NCBI GenBank assembly: GCA_947494705.1
Contig: CANLVN010000001.1
Span: 372,001 to 436,000 of the forward strand
Length of the DNA stretch: 64,000 nucleotides
Reading direction: 5' to 3'
From: an uncultured Erythrobacter sp.
GTDB lineage: Bacteria; Pseudomonadota; Alphaproteobacteria; Sphingomonadales; Sphingomonadaceae
Part shown: positions 52,561 to 61,522 of the stretch, in pieces
Layout of the letters: each line of letters opens with the position of its first letter
How positions within the stretch are numbered: the stretch's first letter is position 1
Translations under genes and position numbers: made by a program
The notes under the pieces: generated by a model
Told to the model about the DNA's origin: nothing
What the model saw: the letters and a program-made list of their open reading frames with translations, nothing else
Database searches by the model: none

Positions 52561-53913
52561 ATGTTTCTGGAGAAAATCAAAACCCCCGGTCTCTCACACC
52601 TTTCCTACATCATCGGCTCGGGCGGAAAGGCAGCGGTCATCGATCCGCGCCGGGACTGCGAGGTCTATGTCGAAAAGGCCCGGGCCGAAGGGCTGGAGAT
52701 AACGCATATCTTCGAAACCCATCGCAATGAGGATCTGCTCAGCGGCTCGCCGATCTTGGCCAATTTGACAGGAGCCACGGTCTATCACGGGCCCAACGCG
52801 GCAGGCGAAGTCATCTTTGCCAGGACCGCGCGCGAAGGCGATTGTTTCGAGCTGGGTCAATTGAAGATCGAAGTGCTTGAAACACCTGGACACACCGACG
52901 ATCATCTCGCTTTCGTCATCCATGACAGCGAATATTCCGAGGGGCCGGTCGGCGTCTTTACCGGCGATGCCCTGTTCGTCGGCGATGTCGGGCGCACCGA
53001 TTTCTATCCCGAGCGCAAGGAAGAAGTCGCGGGCCTTCTATTCGACTCCCTGCAGAAACTTTGCGGCCTCGGCGATCAGGCGATTATCTACCCGGCGCAT
53101 GGTGCGGGCTCGGTCTGCGGGTCGGGAATGGCGGACCGGGAATTCTCGACAATCGGCCACGAGCGGCGCAACAACCCGCGCCTGCGCATCTCCGACCGCG
53201 ACGAGTTCATCGAGGCGAAGGTAGCAGAGCACCACTACCAGCCGCCCTATTTCCGGCTGATGGAGCGGCTCAACCTTGCAGGGTCCGATGCCGCGCCGCG
53301 CGTCATGCGGCCAAGGCGTCTGGGGCTGGAAAACCTTAGCGAGAGCGGCGCCGATCACCTGGTCGATGTGCGCGAGCCGCTCGCCTACGCTGCCGGCCAT
53401 CTGCCGGGTGCCATGTGCCTTCCGGTTGGAATGATACCGGCCTTTGCCGGATGGTTCCTCGGTGAAGGCGACAGGATCGCCCTCATTGCTTCCGAGGAAG
53501 GCCAGCTAGCCCAGGCCATGGCCCATCTGGTGCGCATCGGTCTCGATAATGTTGTGGGCGGCTATGTCGGCGTGGTTCCAGCCGCCGCACAGGGCAAAGC
53601 GATGCGCAGCATTCCCATGATTGGCACCGAGGAAGTCGCGCGCAGGCTCGATCAAGACAGCGGCGAGTGGACCTTGCTCGACGTGCGCGACGCGGACGAA
53701 CGGCAAGAAGCAAGCATCGACGGCTCAGGACATATCTATGTCGGTGAGCTCAACACGCGGTGGGAAGAGCTCGACCGCGACCGCCACTACACGCTGATGT
53801 GCGCGAGCGGCATGCGGGCGAGCGTTGCGGCGGGTTGGCTGGCCAGCAAGGGTTTCGAGCACCTCGATATCTATCTGGGCTCTATGGGGGCGTGGACAAA
53901 CGCCTCCGGCTGA
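52561..53913 (+). CDS. metallo-beta-lactamase-fold protein with two rhodanese domains
   Basis: A 450-residue protein. The N-terminal MBL domain has HRNEDLLSG where active enzymes have HxHxDH, plus TPGHTDDH and VGRTDFYPERKEE. Two rhodanese domains follow; only the second (YTLMCASGMRASVAAGWL) keeps the active-site Cys. Related proteins handle persulfides in sulfide detoxification. ATG 52561 has AGGAAG upstream. Confidence 0.85.
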   Translation: MFLEKIKTPGLSHLSYIIGSGGKAAVIDPRRDCEVYVEKARAEGLEITHIFETHRNEDLLSGSPILANLTGATVYHGPNAAGEVIFARTAREGDCFELGQLKIEVLETPGHTDDHLAFVIHDSEYSEGPVGVFTGDALFVGDVGRTDFYPERKEEVAGLLFDSLQKLCGLGDQAIIYPAHGAGSVCGSGMADREFSTIGHERRNNPRLRISDRDEFIEAKVAEHHYQPPYFRLMERLNLAGSDAAPRVMRPRRLGLENLSESGADHLVDVREPLAYAAGHLPGAMCLPVGMIPAFAGWFLGEGDRIALIASEEGQLAQAMAHLVRIGLDNVVGGYVGVVPAAAQGKAMRSIPMIGTEEVARRLDQDSGEWTLLDVRDADERQEASIDGSGHIYVGELNTRWEELDRDRHYTLMCASGMRASVAAGWLASKGFEHLDIYLGSMGAWTNASG

Positions 53914-53991
53914 AGCGCCAAAACCTTGAAAAGCAAGCCAAAATCTTTTGCGAGATTTTGCTCGTATGTGGTAGGTGAGCTTGCTCTTCGC

Positions 53992-54438
53992 TCAACGAGC
54001 AGCGCGACCGGGCGCTTTATCCATCGAGTGACTTCCTGGTCCTCGAACGAAGACGAATGCCAGCGCCCCCAGGATAGCGATATTTTTGAGCAAAGGACCT
54101 GTGTGACCTGGGGCGATATGGATCGCAAGAGTTATCGGAACGAGGGTAAGAAATAACGCGGTGCATGAGAGCCGGGTCATCCACCCCAAGGCCAGTGATG
54201 TTCCTGCACCGATGAAAACCAAGCCAGACAGCCACAAAAGAATGGACGCATCTCCAATTAGAGCAACGTGATCTTTCCATGGCGACAATGCCATCCGGCC
54301 CAGCATATATTCATGCGCAAGAAAATGCCCCAATCCGCCTATGATGAATATGAGGCTCAAACAGAGGCGGAAGACCGGATCGATCAATCGCACTTTTGCG
54401 GCCCATGTCGCTAGGCTGTTTTCCATATTCCGGATCAT
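53992..54438 (-). CDS. DoxX-family membrane protein
   Basis: A 148-residue protein with four membrane segments of the DoxX/SURF4 type (LIDPVFRLCLSLIFIIGGLGHFLAHEYMLGRMAL; LLWLSGLVFIGAGTSLALGWM). DoxX-like proteins link to thiosulfate or quinone oxidation and commonly sit with bigR genes. It follows the MBL gene on the same strand with a 40-base gap. Confidence 0.82.
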   Translation of the reverse strand: MIRNMENSLATWAAKVRLIDPVFRLCLSLIFIIGGLGHFLAHEYMLGRMALSPWKDHVALIGDASILLWLSGLVFIGAGTSLALGWMTRLSCTALFLTLVPITLAIHIAPGHTGPLLKNIAILGALAFVFVRGPGSHSMDKAPGRAAR

Positions 54439-54478
54439 AGAGTTCTTTCCCCCTCAGGTTGATACGTCGATGGCAGAC

Positions 54479-55387
54479 TTATTGGGTGCGCGGACCAGTT
54501 TCTTCGGGAGGCGTCTGTGGTTCACCCAAAACGTTGACCGGCAGTTTCAGATAGATCGTACCGTTTCCTTCTGCGCGAGGCATATTCCCTCCGCGAATGT
54601 TGACCTGGATTGATGGCAGGATGAGGCGCGGCATACCCAGCTGGTTGTCGCGCTCCTCACGCATGGCTACAAATGCATTCTCGTCGACCCCGGCATGGAT
54701 ATGAATGTTGCTGTGCTTTTGTTCTTTCACCGTCGTTTCCCATTGGTGCTGCGAGCGGCCCTCCGGCAGGTAGTCGTGGCACATAAACAGCCGCGTCTCC
54801 TCCGGTAGCTCGAAAATCCGGCGAATAGAGCGATAGAGCGTGCGTGCATCGCCGCCGGGAAAATCGGCCCGCGCCGTGCCGTAATCGGGCATGAACAGCG
54901 TATCGCCGACAAAGGCGGCGTCTCCGATAACATAGGTCATGCACGCGGGCGTATGTCCCGGCGTATGGAGTGCCTGGGCCGATATGGCGCCTAGGTCAAA
55001 GCTGTCATTATCGGCAAACAAATGGTCGAACTGGCGTCCATCGCGTGGCAGGTCCACTCCGGCATTGAATATCGGCCCGAAGGTGTTCTGCGTGACGGTG
55101 ATCTCGCTACCAATAGCAAGTTTGCCGCCTAGTGCGCGGCGGATGTAGGGTGCGGCGGAAAGGTGATCGGCATGGACATGGGTTTCCAGGATCCACTCGC
55201 ACTTGAAATCCATTTGCCGGACGAATTCGATCACTTTATCGGCGGACTTAGTCGCCGTTCGCGCCGCTGCGGCATCGAAATCGAGCACCGGATCGATCAC
55301 CGCGCACGCCTTGGTTGCAGGATCGGACACGACATAGGTCACGGTGTTCGTGTTCGTGTCGAAAAATGCCTCTATGTCGGGTTTCAT
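54479..55387 (-). CDS. blh: MBL-fold persulfide dioxygenase-like protein
   Basis: A 302-residue metallo-beta-lactamase-fold hydrolase. The metal motif ETHVHADHLSA is complete, with HTPGHTPACMTY, FVGDTLFMPDYGTARADFPGG and FMCHDYLP. This matches Blh/ETHE1-like persulfide dioxygenases which oxidise glutathione persulfide. It lies in the BigR operon context with the sulfurtransferase-like gene. Confidence 0.88.
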   Translation of the reverse strand: MKPDIEAFFDTNTNTVTYVVSDPATKACAVIDPVLDFDAAAARTATKSADKVIEFVRQMDFKCEWILETHVHADHLSAAPYIRRALGGKLAIGSEITVTQNTFGPIFNAGVDLPRDGRQFDHLFADNDSFDLGAISAQALHTPGHTPACMTYVIGDAAFVGDTLFMPDYGTARADFPGGDARTLYRSIRRIFELPEETRLFMCHDYLPEGRSQHQWETTVKEQKHSNIHIHAGVDENAFVAMREERDNQLGMPRLILPSIQVNIRGGNMPRAEGNGTIYLKLPVNVLGEPQTPPEETGPRTQ

Positions 55388-55431
55388 CGAATAGTCTTTT
55401 CGTATGCTGGTTGAGAGCGGTTCTGCGTAGG

Positions 55432-55884
55432 TCAGTCCTGCGCCCGGTCGACGTAATTACGGACGAAGTTTTCCAGCGCCGGTTCGTCGCACACGAAGCC
55501 CATATCCGCCGCCTTCTGTAGGGTCGCATCGCCGCTCATTCCCTGCTGCGACGCCAGATGCATTATTGTGAAGGCTCCTGCGCGCTTGCCCGAGGCGCAA
55601 TGGACCAGCACCGGCTTCGGAAGCGCTTCGACACTGGCCCTGAACTCATCGACGAGCTCGTCCGATATGGTGCCGCCCGCCACCGGCAAGTGACAATATT
55701 CAAGGCCGAGCGATGCCACCACTTCACCTTCGCGGTCCGGGGCGAGAGGCTGATCCGCCTCATCCTGGCAGCGCAGGTTGACGACCGCCTTGTAACCATC
55801 CTCCGCCAATGCGCGCAGGTCGCCCTCGGAAGGCGGAGCGGTCGAGACGGCGAATCTGCCATTGAGGATCTTGATTTGGGTCAT
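55432..55884 (-). CDS. TIGR01244/DUF442 phosphatase-like sulfurtransferase
   Basis: A 150-residue protein of the beta-lactamase-hydrolase-like phosphatase family. The PTP loop VLVHCASGKRAGAF has the Cys and Arg of the HCxxGxxR motif. It is commonly found with MBL persulfide dioxygenases. It may act as a sulfurtransferase. It is divergent from the BigR-like gene. Confidence 0.85.
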   Translation of the reverse strand: MTQIKILNGRFAVSTAPPSEGDLRALAEDGYKAVVNLRCQDEADQPLAPDREGEVVASLGLEYCHLPVAGGTISDELVDEFRASVEALPKPVLVHCASGKRAGAFTIMHLASQQGMSGDATLQKAADMGFVCDEPALENFVRNYVDRAQD

Positions 55885-55958
55885 AAGGCATCATCCTGGT
55901 TCAGGTTCAAAGGTCCGGGTCCGCGATTGCGCGGCAGCAGATTACGATTGACTTTATA

Positions 55959-55988
55959 TTCATACCTTCGCATATATGCAAGTATGAA
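55959..55988 (+). promoter_or_regulatory. BigR-type operator candidate
   Basis: TTCATAC (55959-55965) and GTATGAA (55982-55988) form an inverted repeat around an AT-rich GCATATATGC core palindrome (55970-55979). It overlaps the start codon of the ArsR-type gene and lies between it and the phosphatase/MBL genes, the expected place for BigR autoregulation. Confidence 0.65.
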
Positions 55989-56313
55989 AGCCGAAGATAT
56001 TCGCGATCAAGCCGAAAAGGCGGTGGCATTGCTCAAGGCGCTGGGCAGCCACAACCGCCTGATGATCGCCTGCCAATTGGTTGAAGGCGAGCGCAGCGTG
56101 GGCGAGCTGGCCGAACTGCTGGAACTTCGGGAAACCGTGGTTTCGCAGCATCTGGCGCTTATGCGGAAGGATGGCCTGGTCGCAGCGCGGCGCGATGGCC
56201 GCACGATCCATTATTCGCTTTGCGGCGATGCGCCGCGCCGGGTGCTGGAAACGCTCTACGCCATCTATTGCAGCTCCGCCGACGATACGACCGGTCCAGC
56301 AGACGGCCATTGA
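55984..56313 (+). CDS. bigR: BigR/SqrR-type ArsR repressor
   Basis: A 109-residue ArsR-family repressor. The winged helix is at ELLELRETVVSQHLALMRKDGLVAARRDGRTIHYSL. Cys30 (MIACQLVEG) and Cys96 (YAIYCSS) match the two Cys that form persulfide bonds in BigR and SqrR. It represses sulfide/persulfide genes until persulfide oxidation. It reads into the TauE/SafE gene. Confidence 0.85.
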   Translation: MKAEDIRDQAEKAVALLKALGSHNRLMIACQLVEGERSVGELAELLELRETVVSQHLALMRKDGLVAARRDGRTIHYSLCGDAPRRVLETLYAIYCSSADDTTGPADGH

Positions 56314-56344
56314 ACAGGCTTTCAGTTATGTTGGACAATCCCGG

Positions 56345-57148
56345 ATGATGGATATCGGCGTCATCGTGGCGCTCCTATCGCTTACCTCGGGCCTCCTCGT
56401 GGGCTTTTCGCTTGGACTACTCGGCGGTGGGGGATCGATCCTCGCAGTGCCGTTGCTTGTGTATGTCGTCGGTGTTCACGACACCCATGTCGCTATCGCC
56501 ACGTCCGCTGCTGCGGTGGCGGCCAGCGCCTTGGCAAACTTATTGTTCCATGCGCGAGGCGGCAATGTGAAGTGGCGCTGCGCAGGCCTATTCGCAGCAT
56601 TCGGCGTTGTCGGAGCTGCCGCCGGATCAAGCCTGGGAAAAATTACATCGGGCGATCTGCTTTTGGGCCTGTTCGGTCTGGTGATGATTGTCGTCGGCCT
56701 CTCGATGCTGCGCGAGAAATCGGGCGGATCCGACCCGGATGTCCAGCTCACCCGAGCCACGGCGCTGCGCCTCACCCCGCGCCTCGCGTTCGGAGGATTG
56801 CTGGTAGGCGGACTGTCCGGTTTCTTCGGTATCGGCGGGGGCTTTCTGGTGGTGCCGGGTCTGGTTGCCGCGACGGCCATGCCGATTCTCAACGCGATCG
56901 GCTCCTCGCTGGTCTCTGTAGCCGCTTTCGGTACGACCACAGCCGCCAATTACGCCCTCGACGGACTCGTCGATTGGGAGATTGCCGCGTTTTTCATCGG
57001 CGGCGGCGGTATAGGCGGCTGGCTGGGTACTCGCGCATCGAACCTGTTGGCTAAGCGCAAACGAGCGCTGAACTTTATATTCGCGGCGGTCATCATCCTC
57101 GTTGGCATCTTCATAAGCGGCCAATGGGCGATAACAGCCATAACGTGA
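56345..57148 (+). CDS. TauE/SafE-family sulfite exporter-like protein
   Basis: A 267-residue permease with the two TauE/SafE repeats (GFSLGLLGGGGSILAVPLLVYVVGVHDTHVAIATSA; GGLSGFFGIGGGFLVVPGLVAATAMPI). It would export sulfite or a related anion formed by persulfide oxidation. It follows the BigR gene by 31 bases on the same strand. It is convergent with the ATPase gene. Confidence 0.88.
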   Translation: MMDIGVIVALLSLTSGLLVGFSLGLLGGGGSILAVPLLVYVVGVHDTHVAIATSAAAVAASALANLLFHARGGNVKWRCAGLFAAFGVVGAAAGSSLGKITSGDLLLGLFGLVMIVVGLSMLREKSGGSDPDVQLTRATALRLTPRLAFGGLLVGGLSGFFGIGGGFLVVPGLVAATAMPILNAIGSSLVSVAAFGTTTAANYALDGLVDWEIAAFFIGGGGIGGWLGTRASNLLAKRKRALNFIFAAVIILVGIFISGQWAITAIT

Positions 57149-57194
57149 TCGCTGCCTTTTCGAACCGAATTGTCCGAAGGATCAACACTGCTGT

Positions 57195-59525
57195 TCACCG
57201 GGCGAAGCTCAAGCCGCGCAGACGCAGGGCGTTGCCGATCACAGACACCGAAGACAAGCTCATCGCCGCTGCCGCGATCATCGGGCTGAGTAGCACTCCG
57301 AAGAATGGAAACAGTACGCCTGCTGCGACCGGAATGCCGAGCGTATTGTAAGCGAAGGCGAAAAACAGGTTCTGCCGGATGTTGCGCATCGTTCCGCGCG
57401 ACAGCACGGTGGCCTGCACCACTCCTGTCAAATCACCACGAACCAGTGTGACCCCGGCGCTTTCGATCGCCACATCGGTACCAGTGCCCATGGCAATACC
57501 AACATCGGCGGCAGCCAGCGCAGGAGCATCGTTGATCCCGTCCCCGGCCATGCCGACCCGGCGACCTTGCGCTTTCAGCTCTTCGATCTTGCGGTGCTTG
57601 TCTTCGGGCGAGACATTGGCGTGTACCTCGTCGATACCCATTTCGCGCGCGACCGCTTCGGCAGTGCCGCGGCTGTCGCCCGTGAGCATAACGACCCGGA
57701 TATCGCGCTTGTGCAGAGCCGCAATAGCCGCTGCACTGGTAGGCTTGATCGGATCGGCCACCGCGATGAGCCCTGCCGGACGGCCATCGAACGCAACGAA
57801 CATCACCGTCTGACCCTGCTTGCGGCCATTTTCGGCCGAGCCGAGCCAGGCCTCGTCATCGATCCCGACGCGCCGCATCATCTTTTCGTTGCCGATCGCA
57901 ACCCGGCCCCCCTGGACATTGGCTTCAACACCTTCCCCGGTCGTCGAAGCGAGATCCGTGGCATTGGCGGGCGAGACGCCGCGCGCTTTTGCGCCTTCGA
58001 CGATGGCATGGGCCAGCGGATGCTCGCTGCCCATTTCGACACCTGCAACCGCTGCCAGGAATTCAGTTTCGTCGATGCCGTCTGCAGGCTTCACCGCCAC
58101 CAGATCGGGCTTGCCTATCGTCAACGTGCCGGTCTTGTCGACCACCAGCGTATCGATCTTCTCGAGTGTCTCCAGCGCTTCGGCATTGCGGATCAGGATG
58201 CCGTGCTGGGCACCCTTGCCTGTGCCTGTCATGATCGACATCGGCGTAGCGAGGCCAAGCGCGCAGGGACAAGCGATGATCAGGACCGCAATGGCATTGA
58301 CCAATGCGTAGGCAAGCGCAGGGGCGGGACCCCAGATTGCCCAGACCACGAAGGTGGCGATGGCGATCACAACCACCGCAGGCACAAACCAGCCAGCCAC
58401 CTGATCGGCGAGCCGCTGGATCGGTGCGCGGCTGCGCTGCGCGTCGGCCACCATCTGGACGATCTTGGACAGCATCGTGTCCTTGCCCACGCCGGTTGCG
58501 CGCATGACGAACCCTCCAGTCTGGTTGACCGTGCCGCCGATGACAATGTCGCCAGCCTGTTTGGCGACCGGAAGCGGTTCGCCGCTGATCATGGATTCAT
58601 CGATCGCGCTCGATCCCTCCTCGATTTCGCCATCGACGGGAACCTTGTCGCCGGGTCGAACGCGCAGACGATCGCCTGTGGTTAGCTGATCGAGCGGCAC
58701 CTCGCGCTCGTCGCCTGAGCCAAAGATCTTGACCGCGCTGGGCGGTGCCAGCTCGAGCAGTGCGCGCAAGGCGCTCGAGGTCGAACCCCTGGCCTTGAGC
58801 TCGAGGACCTGTCCGAGCAGAACGAGCGTCGTGATGACCGCTGCCGCCTCGAAATAGACCCCGACCCGTCCCGAATGGTCGCGGAACGCTGCAGGGAACA
58901 GATCGGGCGCGACCGTCGCCACGACGCTAAAAAGATAGGCGATGGCCACGCCGAACCCGATCAGGGTGAACATGTTGAGATTGCGCGTCTTGAGCGACTG
59001 GATGGCCCGAACGAAGAACGGCCAGGCGCCCCATAGAACCACCGGGGTTGCGAGCGCAAATTGCGCCCACTGCGCCCAGGCCGGTTCTATCAGACGGTCG
59101 AAACTGAGCCCCGGTGCCATGTCGCTCATCGCATAGACGAACAGAGGCAGCGTGAGCAGCGCGCTCCACCAGAACCTACGCAGCATGTCGACCAGTTCGG
59201 GGTCGGGGCCATCGCCCAGCGAAACGGTTTCCGGTTCGAGCGCCATGCCGCAAATCGGGCATGAACCCGGCCCGGGCTGGCGGATTTCAGGGTGCATCGG
59301 ACAGGTGTAGATCGTGCCTTCGGGCACATCCTCGACCGCGTCGAGATGCGCGCCCGAGAGATAGAGCTCGGGATCGGTGACGAACTTGTCGTGACAGCGC
59401 GGCGAACAGAAATAGTGTGTCGCGCCCTCATGCGTCGCGATATGCTGAGCCCCGTCGATTGCAACGCTCATGCCGCATACCGGGTCGATCGCGGTACCCT
59501 CGATCACACTCTGGTCCTTGCTCAT
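57195..59525 (-). CDS. copper-translocating P1B-type ATPase
   Basis: A 776-residue ATPase. An N-terminal YHS domain ([22 protein letters not shown]) and a heavy-metal-binding domain ([24 protein letters not shown]) precede eight membrane segments. It has the CPC motif [16 protein letters not shown], phosphorylation site [14 protein letters not shown] and [22 protein letters not shown]. It exports Cu(I) or Ag(I). It is last in the Cus-type operon; 12 bases separate it from the oxidase. Confidence 0.95.
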   Translation of the reverse strand: MSKDQSVIEGTAIDPVCGMSVAIDGAQHIATHEGATHYFCSPRCHDKFVTDPELYLSGAHLDAVEDVPEGTIYTCPMHPEIRQPGPGSCPICGMALEPETVSLGDGPDPELVDMLRRFWWSALLTLPLFVYAMSDMAPGLSFDRLIEPAWAQWAQFALATPVVLWGAWPFFVRAIQSLKTRNLNMFTLIGFGVAIAYLFSVVATVAPDLFPAAFRDHSGRVGVYFEAAAVITTLVLLGQVLELKARGSTSSALRALLELAPPSAVKIFGSGDEREVPLDQLTTGDRLRVRPGDKVPVDGEIEEGSSAIDESMISGEPLPVAKQAGDIVIGGTVNQTGGFVMRATGVGKDTMLSKIVQMVADAQRSRAPIQRLADQVAGWFVPAVVVIAIATFVVWAIWGPAPALAYALVNAIAVLIIACPCALGLATPMSIMTGTGKGAQHGILIRNAEALETLEKIDTLVVDKTGTLTIGKPDLVAVKPADGIDETEFLAAVAGVEMGSEHPLAHAIVEGAKARGVSPANATDLASTTGEGVEANVQGGRVAIGNEKMMRRVGIDDEAWLGSAENGRKQGQTVMFVAFDGRPAGLIAVADPIKPTSAAAIAALHKRDIRVVMLTGDSRGTAEAVAREMGIDEVHANVSPEDKHRKIEELKAQGRRVGMAGDGINDAPALAAADVGIAMGTGTDVAIESAGVTLVRGDLTGVVQATVLSRGTMRNIRQNLFFAFAYNTLGIPVAAGVLFPFFGVLLSPMIAAAAMSLSSVSVIGNALRLRGLSFAR

Positions 59526-59537
59526 CGCCTGTCCTTC

Positions 59538-61082
59538 CTAGCTCTTCACGACTACGAACTGCCCCATCATGCCTGCATCCTCGTGTTCGAGAATGTGGCA
59601 GTGATACATGTAGGGCAGGTCTGGGTCGGTGTGTTCTTCAAAACGCAGGAGAAGGCGTACCTGCTCGCGCGGGTTGACGATCACGGTATCCTTCAAACTG
59701 GTTTCCAATGGTGGGGGCGCTCGGCCATCGCGGTCGATCACACGAAACTGGACGTTATGGATATGAAACGGGTGGGCCATCATCGAAGCGTTGGCGATCT
59801 CCCAGATTTCCCATTGGCCGACTGGCACACGTTCGTTGATCACATTCATGTCCATCGCAGCACCGTTAATGGACATTCCGCCGCCCATCATGCCCATGTC
59901 GAGAACGAAACGCCGGGTTCGGACGGCTGACGACGGGTCGGTTGGAGCAAGCGATGCCAGTTGTGTCGGCACCCTGATGCGCTGGGCCGAACTTGCCGGC
60001 CTGATATCGAGGATTTGAAACACGTCTGCGGAAGCATCGCCGCTATCGCCGCGCCCCATCATCCCGCCGCCCATCATTCCGCGTCCGCCCATCATGCCCA
60101 TGGCGTTTTCGGGACTGCTGGCAAGAAGGCGAAGCGGGCGTCCTTCCGAGAGATCGATAATTACCTGCGCGCGCTCCCCCGGGGCGAGCCTGACCGAGCG
60201 GACGATGTGCGAACGATCGAGCAAGCCGCCATCGCTCGCGATCAGTTGCATCGAACGATCACCTTCGAGCGAAAAATCGTAAAGGCGGGCGTTCGATCCA
60301 TTGAGGATGCGCAGCCGCAATTGGCCTGTCTGTGCGTCGAACACAGCGTTTTCAGTGCCGTTGACGAATATCCGGCTCCCGCGCACGCCCATCATCCGCG
60401 CGTGCATACTCAGCGGGTACACCAAGCGGCCGGATCCATCGATCACGCGGTCCTGCACGATCAGCGGAATGTCGTCGACGCCATAGTCGCTCGGCAAGTC
60501 GAGGCGCTCTTCCTCGTCGTCGCGAACATAGATCGGTGCGGCGAGCCCGGCATAGACCTGCGGCCCGGCTCCGCGCTCCAAGTGTGAATGATACCAGTAG
60601 AGCGAAGCCCGCTGGCGAACTTGGAAAGAAGGCCTCCAGCGTTCGCCGGGACGGATCAACTGATGCGGTCCGCCATCGGCTGCGGCAGGAAGTTCGAAAC
60701 CATGCCAATGGACCGTAGCGCCTTCGGCCAGCTTGTTGTCGATATGGAACTGCACCCACTCGCCCCGGCGCATTTCCAGCGTCGGTCCCAGATAGGGTGC
60801 GTCGATGCCGATGGTGGGCGAAGCAACACCGGTGACGAATTCCTTCTGGCCTGGGGTCAAAGACAAGCGGAAAACCCGTGCGCCCTGCTCAATCTCGCCA
60901 CGCTGCAAGGGCGGTATAGCGAGCAAATTGGATCCGTCAGTGCTGTCCAGCATCGATGCGTCTTGCGCTTTGCATCCCGCAAGCGGGAACGCGGCAAAGC
61001 CTGCAGCAGCAAAACCAGCGCTTTTGATCAGTGTGCGGCGGTCCACGGGGAATGCCTGGGTTATGCGGGGTGTCCGGATCAT
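59538..61082 (-). CDS. multicopper oxidase, Tat lipoprotein
   Basis: A 514-residue multicopper oxidase. A Tat signal (DRRTLIKSAGFAAAGFAAFPLAGC) ends in a lipobox-like Cys. Copper motifs VHWHGFELPA, YWYHSHLERG, HPFHIHNVQF and YHCHILEHEDAGMMGQF are complete. A Gly/Met-rich insert (MMGGRGMMGGGMMGRG) follows the middle domain. It is CueO-like. Start 61082 is preferred over 17 codons upstream. Confidence 0.92.
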   Translation of the reverse strand: MIRTPRITQAFPVDRRTLIKSAGFAAAGFAAFPLAGCKAQDASMLDSTDGSNLLAIPPLQRGEIEQGARVFRLSLTPGQKEFVTGVASPTIGIDAPYLGPTLEMRRGEWVQFHIDNKLAEGATVHWHGFELPAAADGGPHQLIRPGERWRPSFQVRQRASLYWYHSHLERGAGPQVYAGLAAPIYVRDDEEERLDLPSDYGVDDIPLIVQDRVIDGSGRLVYPLSMHARMMGVRGSRIFVNGTENAVFDAQTGQLRLRILNGSNARLYDFSLEGDRSMQLIASDGGLLDRSHIVRSVRLAPGERAQVIIDLSEGRPLRLLASSPENAMGMMGGRGMMGGGMMGRGDSGDASADVFQILDIRPASSAQRIRVPTQLASLAPTDPSSAVRTRRFVLDMGMMGGGMSINGAAMDMNVINERVPVGQWEIWEIANASMMAHPFHIHNVQFRVIDRDGRAPPPLETSLKDTVIVNPREQVRLLLRFEEHTDPDLPYMYHCHILEHEDAGMMGQFVVVKS

Positions 61083-61138
61083 GCTCCTCCTGTTTCGCGA
61101 TGGGCGGCACCAGATTTGCCTGGCACCGCCCAACCGAT

Positions 61139-61522
61139 TTACTCCTTCGTGATCGACGTGATCACACTGCCTTCAGAACCAGTACGAAATTCAAAGGCAA
61201 TGCCCTCACCGACGCTTACTTCGCTGCGCAGTTGCTCATCGGCTTCGAACGCCATGGTCATTGCCGGCCATTCGATTGCGGGAACCGGGCCGTGGTCGAC
61301 GGTGATCGTACCCGCTTCGGCGTCGATGGCGGTGACGGTGCCTTGCGCACTCGCGGACTGCATTGCGTTGCCGGTATCCGCCATCGGCATATCCTGGCCG
61401 TCCATCATCATTGCATCTTCAGCCATCGGCATGTCCTCCATCTCGGCAGTGTCCTGGCCAGAATCGCAGGCTGCCAGCGCCAGCGGCGCGGCCAATAGGG
61501 TTATGAGGGTTGTGTGACGCAT
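61139..61522 (-). CDS. CusF-like copper-binding lipoprotein
   Basis: A 127-residue lipoprotein. The lipobox ends LALAACD, then a Met-rich linker ([21 protein letters not shown]) and a CusF-type OB fold ([36 protein letters not shown]) with the Cu-binding His, Trp and Met residues. It hands Cu(I)/Ag(I) to the efflux pump. It overlaps the cusA gene by 22 bases. Confidence 0.88.
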   Translation of the reverse strand: MRHTTLITLLAAPLALAACDSGQDTAEMEDMPMAEDAMMMDGQDMPMADTGNAMQSASAQGTVTAIDAEAGTITVDHGPVPAIEWPAMTMAFEADEQLRSEVSVGEGIAFEFRTGSEGSVITSITKE

